This document shows, piece by piece, positions 1 through 8,502 of a stretch of 64,000 nt of DNA (position 1 is the stretch's first letter; each line of letters begins with the position of its first letter). The notes beneath the pieces were generated by a model. The model had not been told where the DNA came from. It ran no database searches and saw only the letters and a list, made by a program, of their open reading frames with translations. This DNA comes from Brevibacillus panacihumi W25 (GTDB lineage Bacteria; Bacillota; Bacilli; Brevibacillales; Brevibacillaceae), in the NCBI RefSeq assembly GCF_000503775.1, contig NZ_KI629785.1:929501-993500 (forward strand). The letters are read 5' to 3'. Made by a program: the position numbers and the translations under genes.

Positions 1-1
1 G

Positions 2-1840
2 GCAATGGAATTCGCTGCGGTGCAGGAAGCCCAGGCACAATTGGCACAGGAGCTGAACGAGCAGGATGTGACCCGCTATTACTGCGTCGGCTACAGCGTG
101 GTCAACTACCATCTCGACGGCGAATTGATCGGCAGCCTGATCGATCAGCGCGGGGACGTAGCCAGTGTCGATGTGATCGCTACCTTCCTGCCGCGCGTAG
201 TCGTCGATTCCCTGATCACTTCTCTGAAGCGGTGCGATCTGGACATGCAAGCCCTGACACTGGAGCCGATCGCAGCCATCAATGTCCTGATTCCGGTCAC
301 AATGCGTCGCCTGAATATCGCATTGGTCGACATCGGTGCCGGCACCTCTGACGTCGCTTTGACAGAAGAGGGCGCGATTACCGCGTACGGCATGGTTCCG
401 GTGGCGGGTGACGAGATTACGGATGCATTGATGAATGCCTTTTTGCTCGACTTCCCGATGGCGGAAGAAGTCAAACGCGCGCTCTCCGTCCACGAATCCG
501 TATCCTTCACAGATATTTTAGGTCTGGAGCAAACGTTGCCCGTAGCAGATGTGATTGCCGCCATCCAGCCGGATATTCAGCAATTGGCAGAAAAAATTGC
601 CTTCAAGATATTGGAGTTAAATGGAAAAGCGCCGCAGGCAGTCATGCTGATCGGCGGCGGCAGCTTGACGCCTGGCTTGACCGATAAAGTGGCGCATGTG
701 TTGAAAATGCCCGCTGCCCGGGTGGCTGTCCGCGGGAGCGATGCGATCAAGCAATTTATCGGAGACGATCATCCTTCACTCAATGGACCGGAATTCGTCA
801 CGCCAGTCGGGATCGCAGTAGCTGCTCGTCGCCATCCGCTGCGCTATGTGACGATTACCGTAAACGATCAAACCATTCGTATTTTTGACCTGCGAAAAAT
901 GACCTTGGGCGATGGACTTCTTGCCGCAGGGCTCGACATTCGCCGACTGTATGGACGCCCTGGTCTCGCCATGAGCGTCACGGTGAACGGACGGATGAGG
1001 ATCATTCCAGGCGGCCACGGAACTCCTCCGGTCATCGAACGCAACGGTGAGCCCGCCGGATTGGACACCACCCTGGAGGATGGCGATACGATCCGGGCAA
1101 TAGCGGGAACAGACGGGGAAAACGCCAAGGTGCAGATCAAGGACTTGCTGGACCGTCTGGACACCCTGGACATCCTCTGCAATGATCAGCCTCTCTCGCT
1201 CGGACCGATCGCACGGGTCAATGGCGAGGTGCAGCCGCTGGACACCTGGCTTGCTGATCGCAGCGAGATCGAGATCCGTCTCCCCCAAACGGTAGGAGAA
1301 GCTCTGGTAGAAGCGGGCTGGGAATTGGCTCCTGTCGAAGCGGATGTGCCGAGCTTCCAATTTACCGTAAACGGGCATTCCTACAGCTTGCCTGCCCGGC
1401 AAGAGATTCTGCTGCTCAACGGCAAGGCATGCTCAAGAGCGGATTACCTGCGTCAGGGGGATGAGCTGGTGTATCGCCTGGAGGAAGTGCCCGTTCCGGC
1501 AATCCGCGATGTCATTCCATTGGAGGAATGGGTCCAGGAATCGATCACCGTCCATTTCAATGGCGAGCCCGTCACCATTCCCGTCGCCCAGGTCACGATC
1601 ACCATGGGCGGCCGCGAAGCTCGCCCTGAGGAACCGGTCGCGAATGATGCCGTGATCCTGGTCAAATCTACGGTAGGTTCTACACCGGTGTTCAGCGACG
1701 TGTTCCGCTATGTAGACTTCTCGTTGGATCAACCGGACCGCGAAACCATCTCCGGCTTTGTCATGCTCGTGAACGGCGAGCCTGCTACGTTCCAAACCGA
1801 GTTGAAAACAGGCGACAAGCTGGAGTTATTTTGGGATTAA
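2..1840 (+). CDS. FtsA/PilM-like actin-fold protein, 5' end outside window
   Basis: The frame is open to the left edge, so the true start lies upstream and only the last 612 or so codons are seen. The first 290 visible residues look like an SHS2/actin-type ATPase of the FtsA/PilM/MreB superfamily: a phosphate-2 motif (DIGAGTSDVAL, about residues 109-119) and an adenosine motif (LIGGGSLTPGL, near residue 225). The remaining 310 residues are unusual: five or more short beta units each built around Asn-Gly or Asn-Asp (VTVNGRMRI, ARVNGEVQPL, FTVNGHSYSLP, VHFNGEPVTIP, LVNGEPATF), the last ending in TGDKLELF, which resembles beta-grasp folds. Related Firmicute proteins are annotated as cell division protein FtsA, but this long C-terminal repeat region is not in classical FtsA. 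The gene ends at a clear terminator and stands alone in view. The family assignment is fair; the cellular role is unknown. Confidence 0.7.
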   Translation, partial: AMEFAAVQEAQAQLAQELNEQDVTRYYCVGYSVVNYHLDGELIGSLIDQRGDVASVDVIATFLPRVVVDSLITSLKRCDLDMQALTLEPIAAINVLIPVTMRRLNIALVDIGAGTSDVALTEEGAITAYGMVPVAGDEITDALMNAFLLDFPMAEEVKRALSVHESVSFTDILGLEQTLPVADVIAAIQPDIQQLAEKIAFKILELNGKAPQAVMLIGGGSLTPGLTDKVAHVLKMPAARVAVRGSDAIKQFIGDDHPSLNGPEFVTPVGIAVAARRHPLRYVTITVNDQTIRIFDLRKMTLGDGLLAAGLDIRRLYGRPGLAMSVTVNGRMRIIPGGHGTPPVIERNGEPAGLDTTLEDGDTIRAIAGTDGENAKVQIKDLLDRLDTLDILCNDQPLSLGPIARVNGEVQPLDTWLADRSEIEIRLPQTVGEALVEAGWELAPVEADVPSFQFTVNGHSYSLPARQEILLLNGKACSRADYLRQGDELVYRLEEVPVPAIRDVIPLEEWVQESITVHFNGEPVTIPVAQVTITMGGREARPEEPVANDAVILVKSTVGSTPVFSDVFRYVDFSLDQPDRETISGFVMLVNGEPATFQTELKTGDKLELFWD

Positions 1841-1855
1841 ATTTGTTTACAAAAC

Positions 1856-1910
1856 AAAAAGAGCAGTTGAAAGGGAATCGCTCCCGATCAACGGCTCTTT
1901 TAATTTTTTT
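1856..1910 (+). terminator. Terminator after the FtsA-like gene
   Basis: AAAGAGC(A)GTTGA pairs with TCAAC(G)GCTCTTT around a loop of about 16 nt and is followed by a T-rich run. Confidence 0.85.
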
Positions 1911-2368
1911 GAATGCTGCGGTTACGCAGGAGAAGAAAAATTCCAGGCGCAGCTCATCGCGTAGTCCAACCCTGCATTCACATCGAAGCGACTTCGAAGT
2001 TGTCCGCTGAAGATAAGGAATAAGAGTAAAGTTGTTGGATTCTTAGGAAAGTTTTAAACTACAAAATCGTCGGGCCCCGTAATTTGAGTGTTAGACTCAT
2101 TCCCTAAATTCGGAACAGCGGCAATCATGGACAAAAAATTTAAGTTCCAAGGTTGCTAGGTCAAGCAGACAGATATAAAAAAGGCAGATGTGGTGACCTT
2201 CGTTCGGTAACCGACTGGGCTAATAGTTTCAATTTGTTATCAGATATAGAAGAAACACTTCCAAAATACATGCACCGTGTATCTTTTTCGATAATTAGAC
2301 AGATCTTGAAAACTTTTAAATTGTTACCTGTTTGTAACCATTACAACATAATGATGTTCTAATATTCA

Positions 2369-2396
2369 ATTAGGATATTTTTCCAAATATCCTAAT
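2369..2396. repeat. Perfect 12-bp inverted repeat
   Basis: ATTAGGATATTT and its exact complement AAATATCCTAAT are separated by TTCC. No T-run follows on either strand, so it may be an operator or an RNA hairpin rather than a simple terminator. It lies 190 bp before the metzincin-like gene. Confidence 0.7.
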
Positions 2397-2431
2397 AACA
2401 TCATAATTTAAATGTTTTTAACAATTAATTC

Positions 2432-2459
2432 AATAATGTAATAACAACTATACATTATT
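2432..2459. repeat. 9-bp inverted repeat, candidate operator
   Basis: AATAATGTA and TACATTATT are exact complements 10 bp apart, about 130 bp upstream of the metzincin-like gene. The size and spacing fit a dimeric regulator site, but no regulator gene is adjacent. Confidence 0.45.
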
Positions 2460-2589
2460 ATGACGATTCGAGATTAGTTACATAAATTGGAGATCATACG
2501 TGTGAAAAATGATTGTCGGCAGACAGTTTTCAGTCGGCTTTCAATAAAAAACATTCATTAGAATTGTTAAATGAAAAGGAGGATTTTTT

Positions 2590-3276
2590 ATGAAGTCAAT
2601 ACTGGTTCGTTTTCTGTTGCTATTATTGTTTGTAACGTCGCTTCCTCAAAATATAGCGATTGCACACCATTCATACGGTGAGTCTAGTTATTTTGAAAGA
2701 AGAGATAGGCATATCACAAGCACACACCTTAGATCTGTCGATGAGTTATTTTGTGTGGATACAAAACAATCCTCGCTTGACTTGAAAGAAACCTCAAATG
2801 CAATCAGAGATATTTTGTATGAAAGAAACTACGACTATTTGGGTAATAAGCGAATAAATTTTTATCGTGAAGGCGGAACTTCTAAACATTGCAGTGATTT
2901 AACAAAAAGCGAATTAAAAGATGTTAAGATAAGATATATTTTCACGGACAATACAGCACCATATTGTGGATCCAGTTCATATTCCTGTGCAGTAAGACCT
3001 GATCTCGATTATGATAAAGAACTTAATGTTTATCACTGCACATATGGAATTGCCTATATTAGACCTCGGGATTTCCAAAATGTCCCTGATTACATCATAA
3101 ACCACGAAACAGGACATTTACTGGGTATGCCAGACGGGGGACCAAACGCACCTGATAAATCTCCATGTCAAGACAGTATTATGCATTCTGCAGATTATGG
3201 GTGTTCTAACGGCCGGCCAAAAAATCCAACGGCCAATGACTTAGCGACTGTTGAAAATGAAACATATTCTGACTAA
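2590..3276 (+). CDS. Secreted metzincin-like zinc metalloprotease
   Basis: A 228-residue protein with an AAAAGGAGG site 7 bp before its ATG. Residues 1-25 form a Sec signal peptide (positively charged start, Leu-rich core, cleavage likely near AIA). The catalytic signature HETGHLLGMPD (172-182) fits HExxHxxGxxD, and SIMH (196-199) is placed like a metzincin Met-turn, so this should be an extracellular zinc endopeptidase. Seven cysteines (55, 101, 126, 133, 150, 193, 205) suggest disulfides after export. I do not recognise a named family; DUF3152-type or snapalysin-like peptidases are the nearest idea by motif. It sits 14 bp before a paralog that lacks the zinc ligands, and the pair ends at a terminator, so they are probably co-transcribed. 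Low GC relative to the neighbours suggests horizontal acquisition. Substrate unknown. Confidence 0.75.
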   Translation: MKSILVRFLLLLLFVTSLPQNIAIAHHSYGESSYFERRDRHITSTHLRSVDELFCVDTKQSSLDLKETSNAIRDILYERNYDYLGNKRINFYREGGTSKHCSDLTKSELKDVKIRYIFTDNTAPYCGSSSYSCAVRPDLDYDKELNVYHCTYGIAYIRPRDFQNVPDYIINHETGHLLGMPDGGPNAPDKSPCQDSIMHSADYGCSNGRPKNPTANDLATVENETYSD

Positions 3277-3290
3277 GAGGAGGGATAAAC

Positions 3291-4019
3291 TTGTTTAAAA
3301 CTAGAATGTTTAACACCAGAATGTTTGTAACCGTATCCTGCTCAATTATTTTAGTCGCTGGTTTACTTATAGGAACAAATATTTCCCAAATCGTGAGCGC
3401 CCATGATAATAGCAGCATTCATCCAAGAGATGCAGTTGATCAGAGTCAGAATTATATCGTTTGCGTAGACAATGTCTCGTCTAGTGACAGCAGTGACATG
3501 AAAAGTGAAGCTCTTGTGAAACAAGTACAAACAAGCATAGAGAAGATCAGTTTGGAGAAGCAAACGGCTTGGAAGTCTAAGGGATTGGACAATAGGCAAG
3601 TTGAAGTAAAAAAAGGTTGTTCTTTTTCTCCGTCCTTACTTGAAGAAGGCGCTGCTCACCCCATATATACCGGGTTTGCACCTATCAGAATTGTTGATAA
3701 ACCCAGTCCGGAAAGACTAGGTATTTTCATTGTAGACGAGAGTGTGATTCAAAAACACTTCGAAGGAGATTTGCCAAGGTTTTCTCCCGAAGAAATGATT
3801 TGTATTTCACATGAATGTGAAGGAGTAACAAGAGGTATCTATTTAAGTGCAAAAGAAATAACAAATGTGAACTTGGAGGATTTTTATCAACAACAAATCA
3901 TGTACGGATTGGGGTTAGTGTCCATGACTCAGGATGATGATCCTGAAATACAGAAAAAACGAGCTGAAGAAAAGGAAAAAGAAATAAGGGAAATGAAAGA
4001 AAACAGTTCAAGAGAGTGA
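3291..4019 (+). CDS. Exported paralog of the metzincin, zinc motif lost
   Basis: Starts at TTG with AAGAGGAGGG 8 bp upstream; 242 residues. Residues 13-37 are a hydrophobic signal or anchor. I do not recognise a family, but it aligns by eye with the preceding protease: a shared SAHDNSS/AHHSYGESS stretch after the signal, a Cys-Val-Asp at 58-60 (55-57 in the protease), a second Cys about 50 residues later, HEC (174-176) against YHC, then IYLSAKEITNV against AYIRPRDFQNV. Where the protease has HETGHLLG this protein has QQIMYGLG (201-208), replacing both His and the catalytic Glu. The C-terminus (218-242) is a highly charged Lys/Glu helix absent from the protease. It is best read as a catalytically dead paralog that may act as partner, inhibitor or propeptide-like chaperone; that role is inference. 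Confidence 0.65.
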   Translation: MFKTRMFNTRMFVTVSCSIILVAGLLIGTNISQIVSAHDNSSIHPRDAVDQSQNYIVCVDNVSSSDSSDMKSEALVKQVQTSIEKISLEKQTAWKSKGLDNRQVEVKKGCSFSPSLLEEGAAHPIYTGFAPIRIVDKPSPERLGIFIVDESVIQKHFEGDLPRFSPEEMICISHECEGVTRGIYLSAKEITNVNLEDFYQQQIMYGLGLVSMTQDDDPEIQKKRAEEKEKEIREMKENSSRE

Positions 4020-4046
4020 AAATATTTCAAACAATTAATGTATTTT

Positions 4047-4080
4047 AATTCCTGTAGGTTTCCCAACCTAAGGAATTTTT
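4047..4080 (+). terminator. Terminator of the metzincin pair
   Basis: AATTCCT(GT)AGGTT, loop TCCC, AACCT(A)AGGAATT, then a T-run. Confidence 0.8.
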
Positions 4081-4154
4081 CAGATGACATATCTGAATTA
4101 GACTCGGTTGATTAAACCTTCCTAAATCCTTGGTTATGAAACACGTCCGAGATA

Positions 4155-4340
4155 GGGACTGACCCCAGTGAAACATCAAACACCTTCAAGATAATGTAAC
4201 CATGTCGTAAAATATGGGGACGATCTTGGGGGTGTTTTTTCTTTGGAAATTATAGTGATTTTGTGTACGCCTAGAAACTGATGCACACGATACCAGTATG
4301 GTTCTCCACAGCAAGTAAGTCTGTCAAAGACGCTATAAAT
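4155..4340 (-). mobile_element. Possible insertion sequence end with transposase remnant
   Basis: On the minus strand a frame closed upstream by a stop at 4341-4343 and ending at 4176 encodes about 54 residues rich in basic and aromatic positions, with the tail SPYFTTWLHYLEGV. It is followed at once by TGGGGTCAGTCCCTA, which resembles the terminal repeats of several Bacillales insertion sequences. No start codon or complete transposase is present. I read it as the truncated 3' end of an IS; the family is not identified and confidence is low. Confidence 0.35.
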
Positions 4341-4867
4341 TTAGGGTGGAATACCATTTACCATAATACCAAGAGCCATGTAAATTCGTCCACCATCATT
4401 TGCTCACAAAAGGTGATCGTATATTTGCCTTGCCGTTCCCTCAAGTAAAAATGAGATCTTTTAAAATACAAAAATTGGGTGGGAAGCAACAGCACTGCAT
4501 ATTGACGATTGAATTAACTCAATCATGATTTGTTTATTTGAATTTAGAGCAAGGTAATCTTGAAATCTTGCAAAAAGTACACAATTGTGAAGGAATACAG
4601 CGGAAATACTAGGAAGACAGATGTCAATCTTAAATAGACCAAATAAATAAACTGTCCGCATTAAGGCAAACAATTTATATAAATTGTTTTAGCTATACGA
4701 TAATTTTACATCTTTACCCAAAGTCAGTAAAAAATTTGTTTAACAATAAATCCTGTTATGACAATATTTTGCCCTAACAGGATTTCAAAATCAAAAAGCA
4801 CTTTTAGATACAATCCAATGTCAAAGTTATATATGAACAGCGAAAATATTAATCATAACTCATCATT
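4341..4867. other. Noncoding AT-rich stretch
   Basis: No supported gene. It holds one perfect 11-bp inverted repeat, AAATCCTGTTA (4748-4758) and TAACAGGATTT (4775-4785), which could be a terminator or a processed hairpin. The rest looks like decayed sequence between the island and the ytxJ-like gene. Confidence 0.5.
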
Positions 4868-5194
4868 TCAAGCTTTCAACGCTTCAACAATCGCATCCTT
4901 GGTAATTTTCCAATGAGAAGTATGCCATTTTACCTGACCGCCATCCAACAGGAAAATCTGCGGAGACTCGTGCTTGATCGCAAACCGGTCTGCCACCTCA
5001 TTGGATACCGGACGATCCTCCCGTACGAGAATGACCGCTGCCGGAACCTCTTGCTCCTGCAAAAAAGACTGAAACTCCTCATATGCAGACGTGCTGATCG
5101 GGCAGATCGTGCTGTGCTTGAACAGCAGGCGTTTGCCCTCTCCCGCTACGAATTGATCCAGTTCCTCAATCGAATGAAGTTCTTTTTGTGCCAT
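4868..5194 (-). CDS. YtxJ-like bacillithiol-system monothiol thioredoxin-fold protein
   Basis: Start chosen at the ATG at 5194 (GGGAGAA 8 bp before it), giving 108 residues; an upstream in-frame ATG would add 31 residues unlike the family. The protein begins MAQKELHSIEELDQF and has the single-cysteine motif STICPIS in place of CxxC, followed by a thioredoxin-fold core with SPQIFLLDGG as the cis-Pro loop. These are features of YtxJ/BrxC proteins, cytosolic monothiol bacilliredoxin-like enzymes thought to remove bacillithiol from S-bacillithiolated proteins. It is followed by a YgiT-type zinc finger gene on the same strand, read upstream of it. Family confidence is high; client proteins are unknown. 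Confidence 0.8.
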   Translation of the reverse strand: MAQKELHSIEELDQFVAGEGKRLLFKHSTICPISTSAYEEFQSFLQEQEVPAAVILVREDRPVSNEVADRFAIKHESPQIFLLDGGQVKWHTSHWKITKDAIVEALKA

Positions 5195-5311
5195 GCTATC
5201 TTCTCCCTTCTGGCGTGACGCTATGGCTTCAGTATACGAAAACATGAAGGGTAAAGTCCATGTGCCAGGTGCAAAACAAAAAACCACCCTGCTCGCAAGG
5301 TGGTCATGGAA

Positions 5312-5707
5312 TTACACCATAATTTTCGTCAGACGATGACGCAGCTCCAGCATCCATTTTTCGTCTCCCAGCGATTGGGCCAACAAGAACAAGTCCAATA
5401 GCTCGTTGACTCGTCCTTCCAGCGCTTCCCGCACCGTGGAATCGCCCTCATTGGCAATCAGCACCAATAAATTGGACAACTCTGACATTTCCTCAAACTC
5501 AATCGCCTGCCGCTCGGGATTCTGTCCCAATTCTGTCATCAAGTCTTTCAGGTCATCTTTGACAACATCCACTACTTGTGAATGGGCGCAGCAATCGTCC
5601 ACGCAGACGTGTACGGGTACATTTAATATCTTCACCCGTTTACGATACACGACGTTGCGCAGCACGACCTCCATTTCACTGCCGCAGCGGCTGCATTTCT
5701 TCTGCAT
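5312..5707 (-). CDS. YgiT-type zinc finger protein
   Basis: Start set at the ATG at 5707 (AGGGGTGA upstream), giving 131 residues. The N-terminus is a YgiT/MqsA-like zinc ribbon: CSRCG near residue 5, then CVDDCC near residue 35. Residues 50-131 are mostly helical and acidic with no motif I recognise. In MqsA the zinc domain precedes an HTH DNA-binding domain; here no clear HTH is seen, so this is not a plain antitoxin, and no toxin gene is adjacent. It may be a small zinc-dependent regulator. It lies upstream of the ytxJ-like gene on the same strand with a 117-bp gap. Confidence 0.6.
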   Translation of the reverse strand: MQKKCSRCGSEMEVVLRNVVYRKRVKILNVPVHVCVDDCCAHSQVVDVVKDDLKDLMTELGQNPERQAIEFEEMSELSNLLVLIANEGDSTVREALEGRVNELLDLFLLAQSLGDEKWMLELRHRLTKIMV

Positions 5708-5875
5708 GAGTTCACCCCTATCTCTATCCACATATGTATGCGTCCCTTATGTATTCGCGCCTATCTTCTTCAATCCTGCTAAACAAAAGATGGTACATGG
5801 TGGATGGAGTGGCAGACAAATCAAAAACGATGCCCTTTTGACGGCATCGTTTCCCGAAGCAGATCTGCATCCTCA

Positions 5876-6112
5876 TCAAGCGTAAATCGCGTTTACTTTT
5901 TCACAATGCGGACATACCGCGACCTTGCCGGAGTGACCAGCTTCGTCTTCCACCCGATACCCCGTAATCTGGTCCGAAAAGCAAAACAGGCACTCGGTAT
6001 TAAAGTCCATGTCGTACTGCGCTTTCCAGACAATCGACTTGAAATCTTCCCCTACATTGATCGTAATGGGAAGCAGATCGTGTTGGAGACTGTGTAATGA
6101 TGATCGTTGCAT
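5876..6112 (-). CDS. Small zinc-ribbon protein of unknown function
   Basis: Start set at the ATG at 6112 behind AAAGGATGG; 78 residues. Two knuckles, CLFC (about 43-46) and CPHC (about 69-72), make a zinc ribbon. The N-terminal 35 residues form a short beta-rich segment (LLPITINVGEDFKSIVWKAQ). No family recognised. It is on the same strand as the YgiT-type gene but 170 bp away, so it probably has its own transcript. Confidence 0.6.
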   Translation of the reverse strand: MQRSSLHSLQHDLLPITINVGEDFKSIVWKAQYDMDFNTECLFCFSDQITGYRVEDEAGHSGKVAVCPHCEKVNAIYA

Positions 6113-6319
6113 CGCAATGCCATCCTTTCGTGTATTGCAAAGTCTTTTCGTATCCTCTAGCTTTTCCTGATTTTCAGAATAATAAACATGGCGCCTGCAT
6201 GGAGAAAAAAAGAATCTTCCTAAAAATGGGCGTTTGCCCGTATCGGCTCTTCGCCTATCCCCATATGTTATGGGTGTAAGCACAACAGCGGCTTAACACA
6301 AAAGGAGGTTTTTGATCGC

Positions 6320-6415
6320 ATGAGCAGCATCTTTAACGGCGGTAATTTCGACGAGTTCACTCTGGTGTTGATCCTGTTCATCCTGTTGGTCATTGTAGGT
6401 TGCGGCTGCGATTAA
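6320..6415 (+). CDS. YjcZ-family sporulation peptide
   Basis: A 31-residue gene behind a perfect AAAGGAGG. The product has a short polar head (MSSIFNGGNFDEF), one strongly hydrophobic helix (VLILFILLVIVG) and a Cys-Gly-Cys tail, the hallmark of YjcZ/SscA-type peptides of Bacillales. Family members are made during sporulation, and one (SscA) is a small coat-assembly protein in B. subtilis. A CATATGTTA sequence at 6262-6270 resembles a sigma-K -10 element, but I see no convincing -35, so mother-cell expression is inference. It is flanked downstream by a hairpin terminator. Confidence 0.85.
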   Translation: MSSIFNGGNFDEFTLVLILFILLVIVGCGCD

Positions 6416-6498
6416 TCCAGTCCTTCCAGATAGCACAATTCAGCAGGAAGTCGCATATACTTGAACACCGGATCCTGTTAAGCGCGTTTCATACGCCA

Positions 6499-6525
6499 GC
6501 TACCCACCACGCGGGTAGCTTTTTT
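6499..6525 (+). terminator. Terminator downstream of the yjcZ-like gene
   Basis: GCTACCC, loop ACCACGC, then GGGTAGC followed by six T. Confidence 0.85.
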
Positions 6526-6589
6526 CCATTTTATAAGTGTACAATATGAACGAACCGATTTGGAAATGGAAAGAGAGGAACCTCCATTT

Positions 6590-7702
6590 ATGAAAGATCC
6601 ACGTATCGAAAAACTTGCTGACGTATTGGTTAACTACTCCACTCGCGTACAGGCAAATGACAACGTTCTCATCTACGCGATCGGTCAAGTGCACGAACTG
6701 GTTCGCGCCGTCATTGCGAAAGTGTACGCTGCCGGCGCCAACCCTTATGTGCAGTTGATCGACCAATCCATCCAACGCGAACTGCTTCTCGGGACCAATG
6801 AAGCCCAGCTCGAAGTCATGCGCGAAGCTGATGTGAGCTTCATGAAAAAAATGGATTGCTACATCGGCATTCGCGGCGGAGACAACATCAGTGAACTGGC
6901 CGACGTGCCAGGGGACAAAATGCAGCTCTATTCCCGCCTCCTGACCCGCCCGGTACTCGATGTCCGTGTACCGGAGACTCGCTGGGTGATCCTGCGTTAT
7001 CCAAATTCCTCCATGGCACAGCTCGCCAATATGAGTACGGAAGGCTTTGAAGACTTTTATTTCAAGGTGTGTACGCTGGACTACGGCAAAATGGACAAAG
7101 CCATGGACAATCTCGTCGAACTGATGGAGAAAACGGACAAGGTGCGCATTACAGGACCTGGCACCGATCTGAGCTTCTCCATCAAGGGCATACCTGCGAT
7201 CAAATGCGCCGGGGAAGCCAATATTCCAGACGGAGAGGTGTTTACCGCTCCGGTACGGGATTCGGTCAACGGCACGATTTCGTACAACACGCCATCCCCT
7301 TATCAGGGCTATACCTACGACAATATCAAGCTGACGTTCAAGGACGGCAAAATCATCGAAGCGACTGCCAACGATACTGCAAAAATCAATGAAGTCTTTG
7401 ACACGGATGAAGGCGCTCGCTATGTCGGAGAGTTTGCAATCGGCGTCAATCCGTACATCCAAAATCCCATGAAGGATATTTTGTTCGATGAAAAAATCGA
7501 CGGAAGCTTCCACTTCACACCTGGTCAAGCCTATGACGAAGCCTTCAACGGCAATAAATCGTCCATTCACTGGGACCTCGTGATGATTCAACGTCCGGAA
7601 TGGGGCGGCGGTGAAATCTGGTTTGACGACCGCCTGATTCGCAAGGACGGCCGATTTGTCGTACCGGAACTGGAGTGCCTCAATCCTGAGAATCTGAAAT
7701 AA
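6590..7702 (+). CDS. M29 family aminopeptidase (AmpS/PepS-like)
   Basis: A 370-residue cytosolic metallo-aminopeptidase, the family's usual length. Start at the ATG at 6590 (AAGAGAGG 11 bp before), which gives the typical MKDPRIEKLADVLVNYS beginning; an earlier in-frame ATG at 6560 is less likely. Metal-ligand regions of M29 enzymes are visible: GEVFTAP (first Glu), ARYVGEFAIG (second Glu), and the C-terminal FHFTPGQAY followed by SIHWDLVM carrying the His and Asp ligands. It should release N-terminal residues from peptides, using two divalent metal ions. It stands alone between terminators. Confidence 0.9.
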   Translation: MKDPRIEKLADVLVNYSTRVQANDNVLIYAIGQVHELVRAVIAKVYAAGANPYVQLIDQSIQRELLLGTNEAQLEVMREADVSFMKKMDCYIGIRGGDNISELADVPGDKMQLYSRLLTRPVLDVRVPETRWVILRYPNSSMAQLANMSTEGFEDFYFKVCTLDYGKMDKAMDNLVELMEKTDKVRITGPGTDLSFSIKGIPAIKCAGEANIPDGEVFTAPVRDSVNGTISYNTPSPYQGYTYDNIKLTFKDGKIIEATANDTAKINEVFDTDEGARYVGEFAIGVNPYIQNPMKDILFDEKIDGSFHFTPGQAYDEAFNGNKSSIHWDLVMIQRPEWGGGEIWFDDRLIRKDGRFVVPELECLNPENLK

Positions 7703-7714
7703 TCTGCGCAAACG

Positions 7715-7753
7715 AAAAAAGCGAAGGACTCCCAGTGGTCCCTTCGCTTTTTT
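7715..7753. terminator. Bidirectional terminator between aminopeptidase and padR
   Basis: AAAAAAGCGAAGG pairs with CCTTCGCTTTTTT; A- and T-runs on both sides serve the convergent genes. Confidence 0.85.
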
Positions 7754-7793
7754 ATGTGCACATGCATAGCATTGCTTCGTGCATCCTTCCCTT

Positions 7794-8327
7794 TTACATA
7801 CTGTAGGCGGGTTCTTTGATCAGAGCGGGCGTCTTTTTCTCCAAAAATTGAATGGTCATCTCCAGATGGTGAATGGTATACTCCCAGCAAAATTTCTGAT
7901 ACGGATCAAACGTTTTCTCCAGCTTGATGTAGTTCGCCTTGCTCTGCGCTAACATCTGGCGCTGGATCGACATACAGTTTTCCATGAGTTCGCGCTGTTC
8001 CTGCGGCGTGCGTCCATTGCCGAAGAACACCTTCACCAGCATGTCAGAGCGCAGCACTGGCGGCAGGATCGGTGCTTGCATCTCCTGCTGGAAGGCTTCC
8101 TCCCCAGTCTTTGTAATCGAATACAGGATCTTGTTGGGCTTTCCGGATTGGATGACCTCTTGCTTGGTCACGAAGCCTTCTTCTTCCAGTTTGCGGAGCG
8201 CGGGGTAAATGGCACCAAAGCTGGCATCGTAGAAGAAACCAATGCTGTTGCTGAATGCCTGTTTGATGTCATACCCGCTCATTTCTCCATAACTCAAAAA
8301 TCCAAGAATGATCGTTTTTACATCCAT
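7794..8327 (-). CDS. PadR family transcriptional regulator
   Basis: Start at the ATG at 8327, spaced correctly from GGGAGG; 177 residues. The N-terminal winged helix is characteristic of PadR: IILGFLSYGEMSGYDIKQ, then SFGAIYPALRKLEEEGFV and a GKPNKILYSITKTGEEAF wing. The C-terminal half is the long helical PadR_C domain used for dimerisation and effector sensing. PadR proteins usually repress efflux or detoxification genes and themselves. No such gene lies next to it, so the target is unknown, but its own promoter carries a dyad. Confidence 0.9.
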   Translation of the reverse strand: MDVKTIILGFLSYGEMSGYDIKQAFSNSIGFFYDASFGAIYPALRKLEEEGFVTKQEVIQSGKPNKILYSITKTGEEAFQQEMQAPILPPVLRSDMLVKVFFGNGRTPQEQRELMENCMSIQRQMLAQSKANYIKLEKTFDPYQKFCWEYTIHHLEMTIQFLEKKTPALIKEPAYSM

Positions 8328-8400
8328 CTCTTCGCATCCTCCCATACCATTCCGTTCTTTTCTCTCTGTCTTGGACCGAACAAGGATGTTCAGCCTTTAT

Positions 8401-8457
8401 GTTCAAAATATTCTTGAACTAAACTTCATTATACGTCTATTCGAATGAACATACCAA
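8401..8457 (-). promoter_or_regulatory. padR promoter with downstream dyad
   Basis: Read on the minus strand, TTGGTA (8457-8452) and TATAAT (8433-8428) are 18 bp apart. Just downstream of the -10, GTTCAA-N7-TTGAAC (8401-8419) forms an inverted repeat placed to block transcription, as expected for autorepression. Confidence 0.6.
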
Positions 8458-8502
8458 TGCTAATTCTTTATTATATCAATCAAAAATAATGATACAAAGT
8501 CC

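Larger units (their letters stand above)
1911..2589. other. Noncoding AT-rich stretch with two palindromes
   Basis: No convincing gene lies here; the one 69-codon frame has no ribosome binding site and no recognisable sequence. The first 130 bases have ordinary GC and include GTTGTCCGCTGAAG (about 1998-2011), preceded by CTTCGAA, which recurs inside the structured element near 23.2 kb. GC then drops sharply and stays low through the next two genes, marking the edge of a probable acquired island. Two palindromes (2369-2396 and 2432-2459) precede the metzincin-like gene. Confidence 0.6.

Noticed and set aside
2153-2362. 69-codon frame in the AT-rich intergenic region
   Set aside because: No ribosome binding site and no conserved pattern.
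6500-7711. 403-codon minus-strand frame opposite the M29 aminopeptidase
   Set aside because: The plus strand holds all metal-ligand motifs of the aminopeptidase; this is an antisense shadow.
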